A stretch of DNA of 64,000 bases from Halobacteriovorax sp. JY17 (lineage in GTDB: Bacteria; Bdellovibrionota; Bacteriovoracia; Bacteriovoracales; Bacteriovoracaceae), in NCBI RefSeq assembly GCF_002753895.1, contig NZ_NJER01000001.1, positions 186,001 through 250,000 of the forward strand, in the 5' to 3' direction. Positions within the stretch are counted from its first letter, which is position 1. Each line of letters begins with the position of its first letter. Both the position numbers and the translations under genes were made by a program. Below, in pieces: positions 1 through 8,052 of this stretch. The notes beneath the pieces were generated by a model. That model saw nothing but the letters and a program-made list of their open reading frames with translations. It searched no databases and was not told where the DNA came from.

Positions 1-1
1 A

Positions 2-1387
2 TATAGAACTTATCAGATCTATACGTTAATGGACCGAGCAATTCCATATTTAAAAGATGGATTAAAGCCTGGCCAGAGAAGAATTCTCTTCACTCTTTGG
101 AAGAATCAATCAAAGGGTTTGATGAAAGTTTCATCGGCAACAGGCTTAGTTCTTACGCTTCACCCTCACGGACCAGCTTCTGTTGAGTCTGCCATTGTAA
201 ATATGGCGCAGGATTATACATTTTCTAATAATTATCCATTAATCGATAAGAAGGGTTACTTCGGAGAGAGAATGGAAACTTCTCCGGCAGCTTCAAGGTA
301 TATTGAATGTAAGCTTGGAAGAATTTCTCAAATACTCTTATTCGATGATATGGACCAAGTTGAGATGATTCCTAACTACGATGAAAAAGTTATGGAGCCT
401 CTTAACCTCTTACCAAAACTTCCTCTTATGCTACTTAATGGTGCAGAAGGGATTGGAACAGGTTTCTCGTCAGTCATTCCAAGTTTTGGACATAAAGAAA
501 TTATAAGTTCAATGATTAGTTTTCTTGAATCTGGAAAGGCGAAGAAGTTAAAGCCATTTAATAATGGCTACACTCTTCCAATTGAAAGAGATCAAAGAGG
601 AAGACTTATTTTCAATATGGGCTTTGAAGAAATTGATGGGACAATCTATATCACGGAACTTCCTCGTGGTTATGATGCTCAAAAAATTTACAAGTATCTT
701 ACAAAGTTTATGGATGCAGACTTCATAAAAGACTTTGTGGACTCTTCTGTTGATAACGACGTTAAAATTGAATTGATGTTTAAAAGAGGTGCCGAAAAGA
801 CTTTGAAAGAAGTTGAAAAAGAAATGGGCACAGCTTCAACTCAAGTTCCAAACTATACTCTTATCTCTGAGAGAGGGGTTAGAATTTTTGATAAGCCAGA
901 AGAAATTATTGAAATCTTCTCTGGCCAAAGACTTGCTGTTGTTAAGAGAAGATATGAACTTCGCTGTGAAGGTTTAAGAGATAAAATTCAACAGAATAAT
1001 GAAATCATAAAATTCATTAAGAAGAAAGAGTACGAAGTTGCTACAAAGTCGAAGAATAGAAAGACATTCGTAGACTACCTTGGATCTAAGAAATATGTTT
1101 ATAACGACTACCTTGCTGATATGCCAATTTACAGAATGACGAAAGAGGAAGTCGCTAAGCGCGCGCTTATGATTAAAGAAGATACAAAACTTCTAGCGGA
1201 TTATTCAAAGATTGCTAAGTCGGATAAATTGATCAAGAAGAAGTTAATTGAAGAACTTACGGAGGTGGGTGATCAACTAACAGCTTGGTTAAAAGCAAAA
1301 GACAGAGAACGTCTTGAACTTAGAAAGAAAATAGAGAAGAAATCTGCTAAGAAAGTAACGAAGAAGAAAGCTGTAAAAAGAAAATAA
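2..1387 (+). CDS. Type IIA DNA topoisomerase subunit A, T4 gp52/eukaryote-like (5' partial)
   Basis: This is the breakage-reunion subunit of a type IIA topoisomerase, which cuts and passes duplex DNA through a tyrosine-DNA bond. The frame is open to base 2, so the true start lies upstream of the window. Counting from the internal Met at 29, the catalytic Tyr is residue 91 in SRYIE. DGLKPGQRR sits at 10-18 and HPHG at 45-48. Residues 137-145 read NGAEGIGTG, the form I recall from eukaryotic topoisomerase II, whereas GyrA/ParC have NGSSGIAVG-like sequences. The protein ends soon after the coiled-coil/gate region in a Lys-rich tail, with no GyrA-type beta-pinwheel domain or GyrA box. SNNYPLID, AASRY and the DYLADMPIYRMT segment resemble phage T4 gp52. 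The ATPase partner is presumably just upstream. Family is certain; the subfamily is from memory of motifs. Confidence 0.9.
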   Translation, partial: YRTYQIYTLMDRAIPYLKDGLKPGQRRILFTLWKNQSKGLMKVSSATGLVLTLHPHGPASVESAIVNMAQDYTFSNNYPLIDKKGYFGERMETSPAASRYIECKLGRISQILLFDDMDQVEMIPNYDEKVMEPLNLLPKLPLMLLNGAEGIGTGFSSVIPSFGHKEIISSMISFLESGKAKKLKPFNNGYTLPIERDQRGRLIFNMGFEEIDGTIYITELPRGYDAQKIYKYLTKFMDADFIKDFVDSSVDNDVKIELMFKRGAEKTLKEVEKEMGTASTQVPNYTLISERGVRIFDKPEEIIEIFSGQRLAVVKRRYELRCEGLRDKIQQNNEIIKFIKKKEYEVATKSKNRKTFVDYLGSKKYVYNDYLADMPIYRMTKEEVAKRALMIKEDTKLLADYSKIAKSDKLIKKKLIEELTEVGDQLTAWLKAKDRERLELRKKIEKKSAKKVTKKKAVKRK

Positions 1388-1398
1388 ATTTAAAATGA

Positions 1399-1427
1399 AA
1401 AAAGGAGCCTTGTGCTCCTTTTTTTTG
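1399..1427 (+). terminator. Rho-independent terminator after topoisomerase gene
   Basis: A GGAGC stem (1404-1408) pairs with GCTCC (1414-1418) across a CTTGT loop. It is extended by A/T pairs and followed by an eight-base T run. It lies directly downstream of the topoisomerase stop and separates it from ihfA. Confidence 0.85.
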
Positions 1428-1610
1428 GTCAAATAAAGGTAGTATAAGACCCTGAAATGGCAAAAAATGCCCCATCTATTTTGTCCAGAATAGCTCTACC
1501 ACTAAATAAAATAAAAAATGCGTATCTAGTTAATATTTTTATAGTAATCATTTCAGTTCTTTGTTAACCTATTAATATATATGGATTTTGAGTATTAGAC
1601 TTTAATTCAC

Positions 1611-1615
1611 GGAGG
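1611..1615 (+). promoter_or_regulatory. Strong ribosome binding site of ihfA
   Basis: GGAGG lies five bases upstream of the ATG at 1620 and fixes that start. It is one of the clearest Shine-Dalgarno sequences in the window, in keeping with an abundant nucleoid protein. Confidence 0.7.
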
Positions 1616-1619
1616 AAGT

Positions 1620-2033
1620 ATGAGTCTTACTAAAGCCGACATTGTTGAGCGTGTTTACAAAGAAGCGGGATTTTCCAAGAAGGAAGCTGCGGACCTAGTT
1701 GATCTTGTTTTCAAGGTCATTAAAGACACTCTAGCGAGAGGCGAAAAAGTTAAGATTTCTGGATTCGGAAATTTTTCAATTAGAGACAAGGCAACGAGAG
1801 TAGGTCGTAACCCTCAGACAGGAAGTGCCATGGAGATCTCTGCAAGACGTGTTCTTACTTTTAAACCTTCACAGGTTTTAAAAGAAGACGTTACAGCAAG
1901 ATTTTCACACAGACTGGATGACAAAGGGAAAGAAGATACATCTCTTCCTGCAAAGGAAGGATCTTCTAGAGCGCTTAGTTCGTTTATGAATAATACTGAG
2001 GACATCGATGGCGATGACCTTGATTTTGATTAG
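1620..2033 (+). CDS. ihfA: Integration host factor alpha-type HU/IHF protein
   Basis: Nucleoid-associated DNA-bending protein of the HU/IHF family. Residues 1-92 form the complete fold: it opens with SLTKADIVERVY, has GEKVKISGFGNF before the beta-arms, and carries GRNPQTG, the arm tip with the intercalating proline. The tail FKPSQVLKE is IHF-alpha-like. About 45 residues of Ser/Asp/Lys-rich sequence (93-137) extend beyond the usual ~100-residue length and end in an acidic stretch (DIDGDDLDFD). The MerR gene follows 44 bases downstream, an ihfA-merR arrangement familiar from delta-proteobacteria-type genomes. The acidic tail could modulate DNA binding, but that is inference. Confidence 0.93.
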   Translation: MSLTKADIVERVYKEAGFSKKEAADLVDLVFKVIKDTLARGEKVKISGFGNFSIRDKATRVGRNPQTGSAMEISARRVLTFKPSQVLKEDVTARFSHRLDDKGKEDTSLPAKEGSSRALSSFMNNTEDIDGDDLDFD

Positions 2034-2061
2034 ACTCTAGCTCACTAACGGAGCTTAGAGT
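2034..2061 (+). other. Hairpin between ihfA and the MerR gene
   Basis: ACTCTAGCTC (2034-2043) pairs with GAGCTTAGAGT (2051-2061) across a 7-base loop, with one bulged base. It starts immediately after the ihfA stop. No T run follows, so it is more likely an RNA-stabilising or attenuating stem than a full terminator. It would let ihfA be expressed above the downstream gene. Confidence 0.55.
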
Positions 2062-2077
2062 TCCTTAAGGGGATACT

Positions 2078-2512
2078 ATGAGCAACCAGATCGAGATTCC
2101 AAATAAGTCACACTTTAAATTAAATGAAGTGTGCTCTTTAACAGGCGTTAAGCCGTATGTTCTAAGATTTTGGGAAAGTGAGTTTGATCATATCTCTCCA
2201 GTGTTATCATCATCAGGTCAGAAGCTTTTTGAACACAAAGACATAGAGGCAATAGCCTTTATCAAAAAGCTTCTCTTTGAAGACAAGATGAGTATCGAAC
2301 AGGCAAGAGCTGAGTTAGACCTTAAGTTAATTTCAACTGAGACTGAAGTTCTTATTGAAACTGAAGACCATTCAGTTGAGAAAGTTTCAAGAGAGAGATT
2401 CACAAGAAACTTATCTGATTCAGATATTCAAAAGCTTGTAATGGCCAAGGCAAAATTAAGTTCGCTTATTTCATCTGTTGATTCTATTAAGCAAAGAAAT
2501 AATTGGCACTAA
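2078..2512 (+). CDS. MerR-family transcriptional regulator
   Basis: A 144-residue regulator with an N-terminal MerR winged helix (about residues 12-82): FKLNEVCSLTGVKPYVLRFW is the recognition helix region, and YVLRFWESEF is typical of the MlrA-like branch found beside ihfA. The C-terminal 60 residues are predicted helical and have no metal-binding cysteines or ligand domain, so the inducer is unknown. It sits downstream of ihfA, probably in the same transcript. Its last 42 bases overlap the end of the convergent prenyl synthase gene. Targets cannot be inferred. Confidence 0.88.
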   Translation: MSNQIEIPNKSHFKLNEVCSLTGVKPYVLRFWESEFDHISPVLSSSGQKLFEHKDIEAIAFIKKLLFEDKMSIEQARAELDLKLISTETEVLIETEDHSVEKVSRERFTRNLSDSDIQKLVMAKAKLSSLISSVDSIKQRNNWH

Positions 2513-3421
2513 ATCTACCTTAGAGTGTTTCGTAATATTACCTTCTCCTTCTGTGAGAAGGTTTTCAATCTTCTGAAAATAATTTGATAGAACTCTCTTG
2601 GTCTGAATCAATTGCTCTTTTTCAATTATCGAATCAATTTTTTCTAAATCACTTATAATTTCAAGAAGGCATTTATTTGAATTTTCAGTGAGCCATGGAT
2701 TAACAGCCAGTTCATGCTCTGTGAGTACCTCGTCGACAAGTTCAGTAAGATCATCTAAGAGTTGAAAAACAATTCCTACGCAGTGGCCTAGTCGAAAGAG
2801 TTCTTTTGAGATTCGGTAAGATTCACTTCTTGAAAGTTTATTTTCATTGGCCCAAAATCCTAGAAGGATAGATGTCTGAATGAGTCTAGCCGTCTTATAT
2901 TGATGAGTGAGAATCAATTCATCAATTCCTTTTGTCATCTCTTCACTTAAATCAAGATATTGTCCTTGGATAAGTCCTTTAGGTCCTAGGGCCCAGCTAA
3001 AGAATTTTAGCATTACGGGTAGGGCTTCTCCCTCAAACTTTGAGAGAAGGGCAAATGAAGCTGTCTGTAGGCCATCACCTGCTAGTAGCGCCTTCCATTC
3101 GTTAAATTTAATATGAGTGCTGGCCTTTCCTCTTCTTTCATCGTCGTTATCCATTGAGGGGAGGTCGTCGTGTAGGAGAGTGTAGGCGTGATGAAGCTCA
3201 ACCGCCGAAGCTAAGTAGTTAATTGAATTCTTTGGATTATCTAGAAAACTTAAATCTTCTCTATCATTTGAAAAGTCAGCGTAGAGTGCTGCCACTAACT
3301 GCGGTCTGAATGCTTTTCCTGGAGGGAGGACACCGTAGCGATAAACTTCTGCAAAAGGGTGTTTTGGAATAACTAATTCCAAATGACTTTCAATATTTCT
3401 AACGATTTGTTCAATATTCAT
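2471..3421 (-). CDS. Polyprenyl (farnesyl/geranyl) diphosphate synthase, atypical second motif
   Basis: Short-chain isoprenyl diphosphate synthase, which condenses isopentenyl diphosphate with allylic diphosphates for quinone and lipid-carrier synthesis. The first aspartate-rich motif is intact (HDDLPSMDNDDERRG, near residues 83-97), as in IspA. The second, normally DDxxD, reads DDLTE. The lysine-containing segment that usually follows (GKxxGxD...T/KxTYP) is not recognisable; the sequence after DDLTELVDE is divergent. Length (316) is near the family norm of ~300. The gene lies 54 bases behind gspN on the same strand, so it may be the last gene of the secretion operon, and it converges with the MerR gene. 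Substrate length and full activity are uncertain. Confidence 0.85.
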   Translation of the reverse strand: MNIEQIVRNIESHLELVIPKHPFAEVYRYGVLPPGKAFRPQLVAALYADFSNDREDLSFLDNPKNSINYLASAVELHHAYTLLHDDLPSMDNDDERRGKASTHIKFNEWKALLAGDGLQTASFALLSKFEGEALPVMLKFFSWALGPKGLIQGQYLDLSEEMTKGIDELILTHQYKTARLIQTSILLGFWANENKLSRSESYRISKELFRLGHCVGIVFQLLDDLTELVDEVLTEHELAVNPWLTENSNKCLLEIISDLEKIDSIIEKEQLIQTKRVLSNYFQKIENLLTEGEGNITKHSKVDLVPIISLLNRINR

Positions 3422-3441
3422 AACCCTTCCTTTGAAGGGTT
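3422..3441 (-). promoter_or_regulatory. Hairpin sequestering the ribosome binding site of the prenyl synthase
   Basis: On the minus strand AACCCTTC, AAAG and GAAGGGTT form a perfect 8-bp stem with a 4-base loop, ending directly at the ATG. The only Shine-Dalgarno candidate (AAGGAAGG) lies in the loop and 3' arm, so folding would block initiation. This could give translational control or protect the 3' end of the gspN transcript. It lacks a T run and is not a terminator. Confidence 0.5.
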
Positions 3442-3475
3442 AAATTAGCAAAATATAATGTTTTTGAAAAGTTGC

Positions 3476-4408
3476 TTAATTGAAACTTGGTATTGGAGCA
3501 GAGAATTTTCCGCCAACCTTGAACTTGAAAAAGCCCTTGCTTGTAGATTCTCTGCCACTTAGCATCATGTTGATAATGGCAAAACTCTCTAGAAACTCTG
3601 GTGTGAATTTAATCTCACCATTGAGGTCTAGTGAAGAGTTAGGGATATTGTGAGAATTGAGCTTAATCGTACCTGAGGCCTCTGCAAGAACAGGTGAGGT
3701 AGGAGCTCCAAGTTGAAAGTCTTGAATCTCTAGTAATTCTTTCGCATTTATACTTCCCTTTAATTGAACAGAGCCAATCGGAAGGTTTGGAAGGTCGAAG
3801 CCTCCGATATTTTGAGCAGGTATAGAAAGATTAGTAGAAGTTATTAAGAAATCAGATTCAGCAATTTTTCCACCATCAATTTTAATTAGAGACTCTAGTT
3901 CGATGTCTCCAGTAAAGCTTAGAGATTTAGCACCCAGAAACTCTCTTAGAGTTTTATGAGATATTGAGGACTTTTCTACTTTGATTACCTGCCCACCTAA
4001 ACCAATAGTTGGATAAATATTTATAACAGATAATTTGTGTTTAATTTTTGTATGCAGTTTTATTCCAAGTGGCCAAAAGCTTGGAGATTGAAAACTAATA
4101 GCTAGGTCTGAAAGTTTTAATGAAGAAGATGGGTTATTGTAACATCTTCCATTTACGATTGGTTTCGTTAGAATAACTTTTGGCATAAACCATTCAAACT
4201 TCATTTCGTCATAAGTTATTGGACAGGCCGGATTAGAGGTAATAGCGGCTTCTGCTTGGGCCTTAATGATTTTTCCAATAGGGAAATTCATCATGAAGGC
4301 GATAGTCATGAGAAACATTGCTGCGATTGTGACTTTGAAATAGAAAGACTTTTTTTGAAAGTATATCTCTTCAGGTAATTCATTAGGGTGAACTTTAAGT
4401 TTAACCAT
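3476..4408 (-). CDS. gspN: Type II secretion system protein GspN
   Basis: Probable inner-membrane accessory protein of the type II secretion system. It has one N-terminal membrane segment (about residues 26-48, FKVTIAAMFLMTIAFMMN) after a short cytoplasmic stretch. A ~260-residue periplasmic region follows, with alternating hydrophobic beta-strand pattern and repeated 'sxxgxixl' phrases as in AsmA/GspN-like proteins. Assignment rests on position as the last gsp gene after gspM and on size (310 aa), which fits the Bdellovibrio/Leptospira-type GspN. Its ATG overlaps the gspM stop by one base (TAATG), implying coupled translation. Confidence 0.75.
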   Translation of the reverse strand: MVKLKVHPNELPEEIYFQKKSFYFKVTIAAMFLMTIAFMMNFPIGKIIKAQAEAAITSNPACPITYDEMKFEWFMPKVILTKPIVNGRCYNNPSSSLKLSDLAISFQSPSFWPLGIKLHTKIKHKLSVINIYPTIGLGGQVIKVEKSSISHKTLREFLGAKSLSFTGDIELESLIKIDGGKIAESDFLITSTNLSIPAQNIGGFDLPNLPIGSVQLKGSINAKELLEIQDFQLGAPTSPVLAEASGTIKLNSHNIPNSSLDLNGEIKFTPEFLESFAIINMMLSGRESTSKGFFKFKVGGKFSAPIPSFN

Positions 4409-5025
4409 TACTTCGTAACCTTTGCATAATGAGTAAACTTAATACTTCCGTCTATAAGACTTAGTTTGTCGTCTCGTTTTAAACTCATTTCATAAATTTT
4501 TAATTTCTCAGAGTCTAGTAGCCTTTGTAAGAGATCGGCTAAGTTCTTTGAAGTTAATTTAGAAATATTGATAGTCGCTTCAGACTTTTCAATGGCGCCA
4601 GACTTCTCAAGAACTTCAAAGCTAACGACTTTTACTGAACTTGAGTCTATTCCTTTTTGTGAAGTAATTCTCTGAAGTCTCTTATCTAAATCCCCTGTAT
4701 TCTTGATCGAATGAGGAGAAATAATTTGTCTGCCAACGCTCTCTACTTCAGATTTCTTAGCATTAAAGTAGTTAATCTCTGAGAGAATTTCTTTTTTTAT
4801 CGAAATTTCAGACTTTAGCATTGAGTTTGAAATCATAACAATAGTGAGAACAACAAATGGAATTAGAATGAGAAGAAATGATCCAACTTGACTGAAAATC
4901 TTGTGTTGCTGCTCTGTGAGAGTGTTTAGAGCATCATTGATTTTTGACTTTACTTCACTTTCTTTGAAAACATCTAGTTGTTTAAAAATAAAGTCATCAA
5001 TATGTTTTGTTATAATTTTCTTCAT
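4408..5025 (-). CDS. gspM: Type II secretion system protein GspM
   Basis: Inner-membrane assembly-platform protein thought to pair with GspL. The N-terminal ~45 residues are cytoplasmic, one membrane helix lies at about 46-67 (VGSFLLILIPFVVLTIVMIS), and a periplasmic coiled coil plus a small alpha/beta domain follow. That is the GspM architecture, with 205 residues against a usual ~160-200. It is abutted with no gap to gspL upstream. Sequence similarity in this family is weak, so the call leans on topology and gene order. Confidence 0.75.
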   Translation of the reverse strand: MKKIITKHIDDFIFKQLDVFKESEVKSKINDALNTLTEQQHKIFSQVGSFLLILIPFVVLTIVMISNSMLKSEISIKKEILSEINYFNAKKSEVESVGRQIISPHSIKNTGDLDKRLQRITSQKGIDSSSVKVVSFEVLEKSGAIEKSEATINISKLTSKNLADLLQRLLDSEKLKIYEMSLKRDDKLSLIDGSIKFTHYAKVTK

Positions 5026-6600
5026 TTAATTATCCAAAAAACTTATAGTCATATTAGTTGCGTTTTCTTTGTAATTTACTTCAAGCTTTTCAAATGGCCC
5101 AAGCTTTAAGTGCGATTGTAAGACTTCAAGTTCTTTTGGCTCTTTTGAGCTGAAGATTACTCGAACACTACCATTCTTATTTTCGTAAAATTCCATATTC
5201 ACTAATTCATTTCTTGAAATATATTCACTTAATTGAATAAGAGCATTTGTTGCATTAACTTCTGTTGCGGACATAATCGTCTTAACTTCTTGCTTTACCA
5301 TGCGGTTCTTTTTTTGCATGATTTTTAGAATACTTTCAGGCTCTCGCTTGTATTTTCTTTGATCACGTCTTGCAATTTCTAAACTATCAACTTTCAAAAC
5401 TTTGGATATTCTACTATCTAAGTCACTATTTTGAGAGTTTAAGAAGAAGACTCTATCAATCATCATAAATGCCGAGAGAACAACAAGTATCATTACAGCT
5501 CTCGATAGAATAAATGAAACAGAGTGAAGAGAGATCGTATCAGAGAATCCACTCGTATACTTGCCAGTTAAAAAGTTAGGCATAGTGGTGGAAGACCTCT
5601 GCGCAGCTGCCATCATATAGGAGAGGAGGTATTGAGGCTTTTCTTGTTCTTTTATTCCTTCCATCTTTGGAGGGCTAAACTTTTTCACTTTAAGATTGAG
5701 TTCAGAGGTTAGAAAGTTTTCAATATTGTTGATATTAGAACTACCACCAGTGATATAGATATGATCGATTGGATTTCCAAATTTTACTCTATATCCAAGC
5801 TCCCAGCGCTTTAAGTCTAGCACAAGAGGCATAATCGCTTGATGCATAAGTTTCGCAAACTCTCGTTGCTCTTCTGTTACATCATCAAGTTGCTCTTCTG
5901 TTAAGAAGTAGCAATTTTCATGCTTATATATGACGGCTTCATCGACTGGGATTTGATAAGTTCCAGAGATAATATCATCAAGCGCTTTACCACCTAAGTG
6001 AGTTAGGTGAGAAGAGATCACTTCTTTATTATGTATGAAGTAGGCCTTAGTTGTTTCATGTCCAATATCAACAACGCAGAAAGAGCCTGAATAAGGCTTT
6101 TGATCTATAAAACTTTGAATTACTCCCATCTCTGTCGTTAAGATGGCCGGAAGTGTTCCCGTTTCTTCTAGATAGCTATAGTAATTATCAAAGTAATCTA
6201 GCTGAGTAATACTTACGAGAGCTGAGAAATTCTCTCCATTCTTTATTAGAGTAGAGGTGTAGTGAATATCTTTTAATGAATAGGGAATATTTTCTTCAAG
6301 CTGAAAAGGAATCATTTGTTCAGCTTTCTTTCTATTATTTACCGGTAGCTCTAAATATCTTGAACTCGTGAAATTATCTTGGATTTGATAAATAATTTTA
6401 CCTTCAAATTGGCTCTGTCTTAAATAACTTCTAATGATTTCATTGTGAATTTCATTAGTCGTTGTTTCTGGTGAGAACTGTGAGCGAATTTTTGAGAGAA
6501 CAACTTCTCGGTGGCCCAAGTATTTGAGTTGTTTTCTTTCGAGTCGGCATTCATAGAATTTTACCGAGTAACTACCTAAATCAATTGCGAGTATATTCAT
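5026..6600 (-). CDS. gspL: Type II secretion system protein GspL (actin-like/PilM fold)
   Basis: Links the cytoplasmic ATPase GspE to the inner-membrane platform. Residues 1-335 have an ASKHA/PilM-type actin fold: MNILAIDLGSYSVKFYE is the phosphate-1 loop, VVDIGHETTKAYF phosphate-2, and HIYITGGSSNINNIE the adenosine region. One membrane helix follows at about 366-388, then a periplasmic ferredoxin-like domain to residue 524. This is the fused GspL arrangement, unlike the split PilM/PilN of type IV pili. An 87-bp gap separates it from gspK, the only sizeable gap in the operon, and it contains a -10-like TATAAT. Confidence 0.88.
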   Translation of the reverse strand: MNILAIDLGSYSVKFYECRLERKQLKYLGHREVVLSKIRSQFSPETTTNEIHNEIIRSYLRQSQFEGKIIYQIQDNFTSSRYLELPVNNRKKAEQMIPFQLEENIPYSLKDIHYTSTLIKNGENFSALVSITQLDYFDNYYSYLEETGTLPAILTTEMGVIQSFIDQKPYSGSFCVVDIGHETTKAYFIHNKEVISSHLTHLGGKALDDIISGTYQIPVDEAVIYKHENCYFLTEEQLDDVTEEQREFAKLMHQAIMPLVLDLKRWELGYRVKFGNPIDHIYITGGSSNINNIENFLTSELNLKVKKFSPPKMEGIKEQEKPQYLLSYMMAAAQRSSTTMPNFLTGKYTSGFSDTISLHSVSFILSRAVMILVVLSAFMMIDRVFFLNSQNSDLDSRISKVLKVDSLEIARRDQRKYKREPESILKIMQKKNRMVKQEVKTIMSATEVNATNALIQLSEYISRNELVNMEFYENKNGSVRVIFSSKEPKELEVLQSHLKLGPFEKLEVNYKENATNMTISFLDN

Positions 6601-6620
6601 ACATATATATTACCAGAATC

Positions 6621-6649
6621 ATTATAAAAATGTGTCTAAAAATTGTAGG
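6621..6649 (-). promoter_or_regulatory. Possible internal promoter for gspLMN
   Basis: In the 87-bp gap between gspK and gspL, a perfect TATAAT lies on the minus strand (6626-6621), about 20 bases before the ATG of gspL. The -35 position 17 bases upstream (CCTACA, 6649-6644) is poor. AT-rich DNA makes chance matches common, so this is tentative. Confidence 0.3.
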
Positions 6650-6687
6650 AAAATACTTTCATTTTCTGAATGAATTAAAAGAGTCGG

Positions 6688-8052
6688 TTATTGTAACCTT
6701 ATTTCAATAACACGTGGAGAGAGTAGCTCTAGAGGAACTTCTTCTTTCTTCTTATCATCTTCTTTCGGATCTTCTCTTTGATCTATTGCAGGATTGTCAG
6801 GGTCTTCTTCACTAAACTCCTCGTCCTCAGCTTTCTTCTTCTGCGCTTCTTTCTTTGGATCTTTCTTTACTTCAGGTGTAGGCTTAATTGGAAGGTCTAC
6901 AAAAGCTGTAATACTGTATTCTGCTCTACCAAAGAAGCCTTTTGAAACTACTTTATAAAGTTTTCCGGCGACCGCAATCTTCAGACCGGCCTGTTCAAGT
7001 TCTTTCTTTCTCTTTTCATAAGTAGAATCATCAACTATTGCCAATTTCCCGACGACTAAGTCTTTAAATTCTTTTTCTGATTTAAATTCTTGCGCTTCAA
7101 TTTGAAGTTCTTCATCTCCATCTCTATGTTTGAAGAATTGCTCCAGTTGAAAGTCGGTTATATCTGGGAAGAGTATTTTTAATTGATCAGTGGTTAACTC
7201 GTTTACAGCAATAATGCTGACTTCGTGAACAGTGAGTTTGTCTTTTATAAGTTCAATAATTTTATCACTCCAACCTAGAAGTAAGTAGAGTTCGTCTATT
7301 GAAGTTAGTGGGGCATGTTTGGGAGTGATGTCCGCTGCTAGATAATTGGCCTCAATTTCTGCTCTCTCTGAATCATTAAAGTTCTTTAGATCGTTTACAT
7401 AGAATTTAAGCTCTTTAATAAGAAGTTCAGGGTCAACGTTTCCGTAAATAATATCGTAGTCAGGATTAGACTCTTTTTCTGAATCAAGGGCCTGCTTCAA
7501 TGTCTCAACTAGTTTTTGCTCGATGAAAACTTCTGGCTTGACCTCTTTCTCATCCGTATTTTCTTGATCGTCAAATCGATCTTCTTGACCTTCGGGCTTT
7601 GGTTTTGAAATTCGTAAGTTATTTGGATTTAAAAAACCTGAGACGGAGTTTATAGTAACTCCCATTCTTCCTTTTATAAGATTATTCTTTTCAAACTCTT
7701 CTAGTGCAGATCTTTGTTGAACATCAGATTTGGCGGGAAGAGGGATGGGGTAGATGAACTCCATTGTAACAACAGACTCTATAACGGAGGGTTGTATAAG
7801 CTCTTTTAACTGCTTATTCTTTTCTATTAAATTTCTACCTTCTTGATAGAGCTTTAATTTGGCGAGAGCAAAGTTTAATCCAGCTTCAGCATTGAGCCTT
7901 GCTTGAAGTTTATCTTGTTGGTTGTAAACTTTGATTTTATTAACCTTAGATTCAAAAGTGAAGTCGGCCAGTAGGAAGGCCATGATTGCAATGACAGACA
8001 TTACCATCATAATCGCCATTCCAGAATCGTTGTTTAGAACTTTTCTGCTCAT
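6688..8052 (-). CDS. gspK: Type II secretion minor pseudopilin GspK
   Basis: Largest minor pseudopilin, thought to cap the pseudopilus tip with GspI and GspJ. A prepilin-type signal (NDSG before MAIMMVMSVIAIMAF) gives cleavage after Gly, and the usual Glu at position +5 is absent, as is characteristic of GspK. A large globular domain with SAM-like helical repeats follows (DIIYGNVDPELLIKEL, TSIDELYLLLGW). At 454 residues it is longer than typical GspK (~320-350). Much of the excess is two charge-rich stretches: an acidic segment near 155-175 and a Lys/Glu/Asp/Pro-rich one near 385-440. The start codon overlaps the gspJ stop by 4 bases. Confidence 0.88.
   Translation of the reverse strand: MSRKVLNNDSGMAIMMVMSVIAIMAFLLADFTFESKVNKIKVYNQQDKLQARLNAEAGLNFALAKLKLYQEGRNLIEKNKQLKELIQPSVIESVVTMEFIYPIPLPAKSDVQQRSALEEFEKNNLIKGRMGVTINSVSGFLNPNNLRISKPKPEGQEDRFDDQENTDEKEVKPEVFIEQKLVETLKQALDSEKESNPDYDIIYGNVDPELLIKELKFYVNDLKNFNDSERAEIEANYLAADITPKHAPLTSIDELYLLLGWSDKIIELIKDKLTVHEVSIIAVNELTTDQLKILFPDITDFQLEQFFKHRDGDEELQIEAQEFKSEKEFKDLVVGKLAIVDDSTYEKRKKELEQAGLKIAVAGKLYKVVSKGFFGRAEYSITAFVDLPIKPTPEVKKDPKKEAQKKKAEDEEFSEEDPDNPAIDQREDPKEDDKKKEEVPLELLSPRVIEIRLQ

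Noticed and set aside
1459-1471. GGCA-AAAAA-TGCC stem upstream of ihfA
   Set aside because: Only four base pairs; too weak and without context to annotate.
5026-6600. PilM of a type IV pilus rather than GspL
   Set aside because: The fused membrane and periplasmic part and the position between gspK and gspM fit GspL; no pilN/O/P genes are present.
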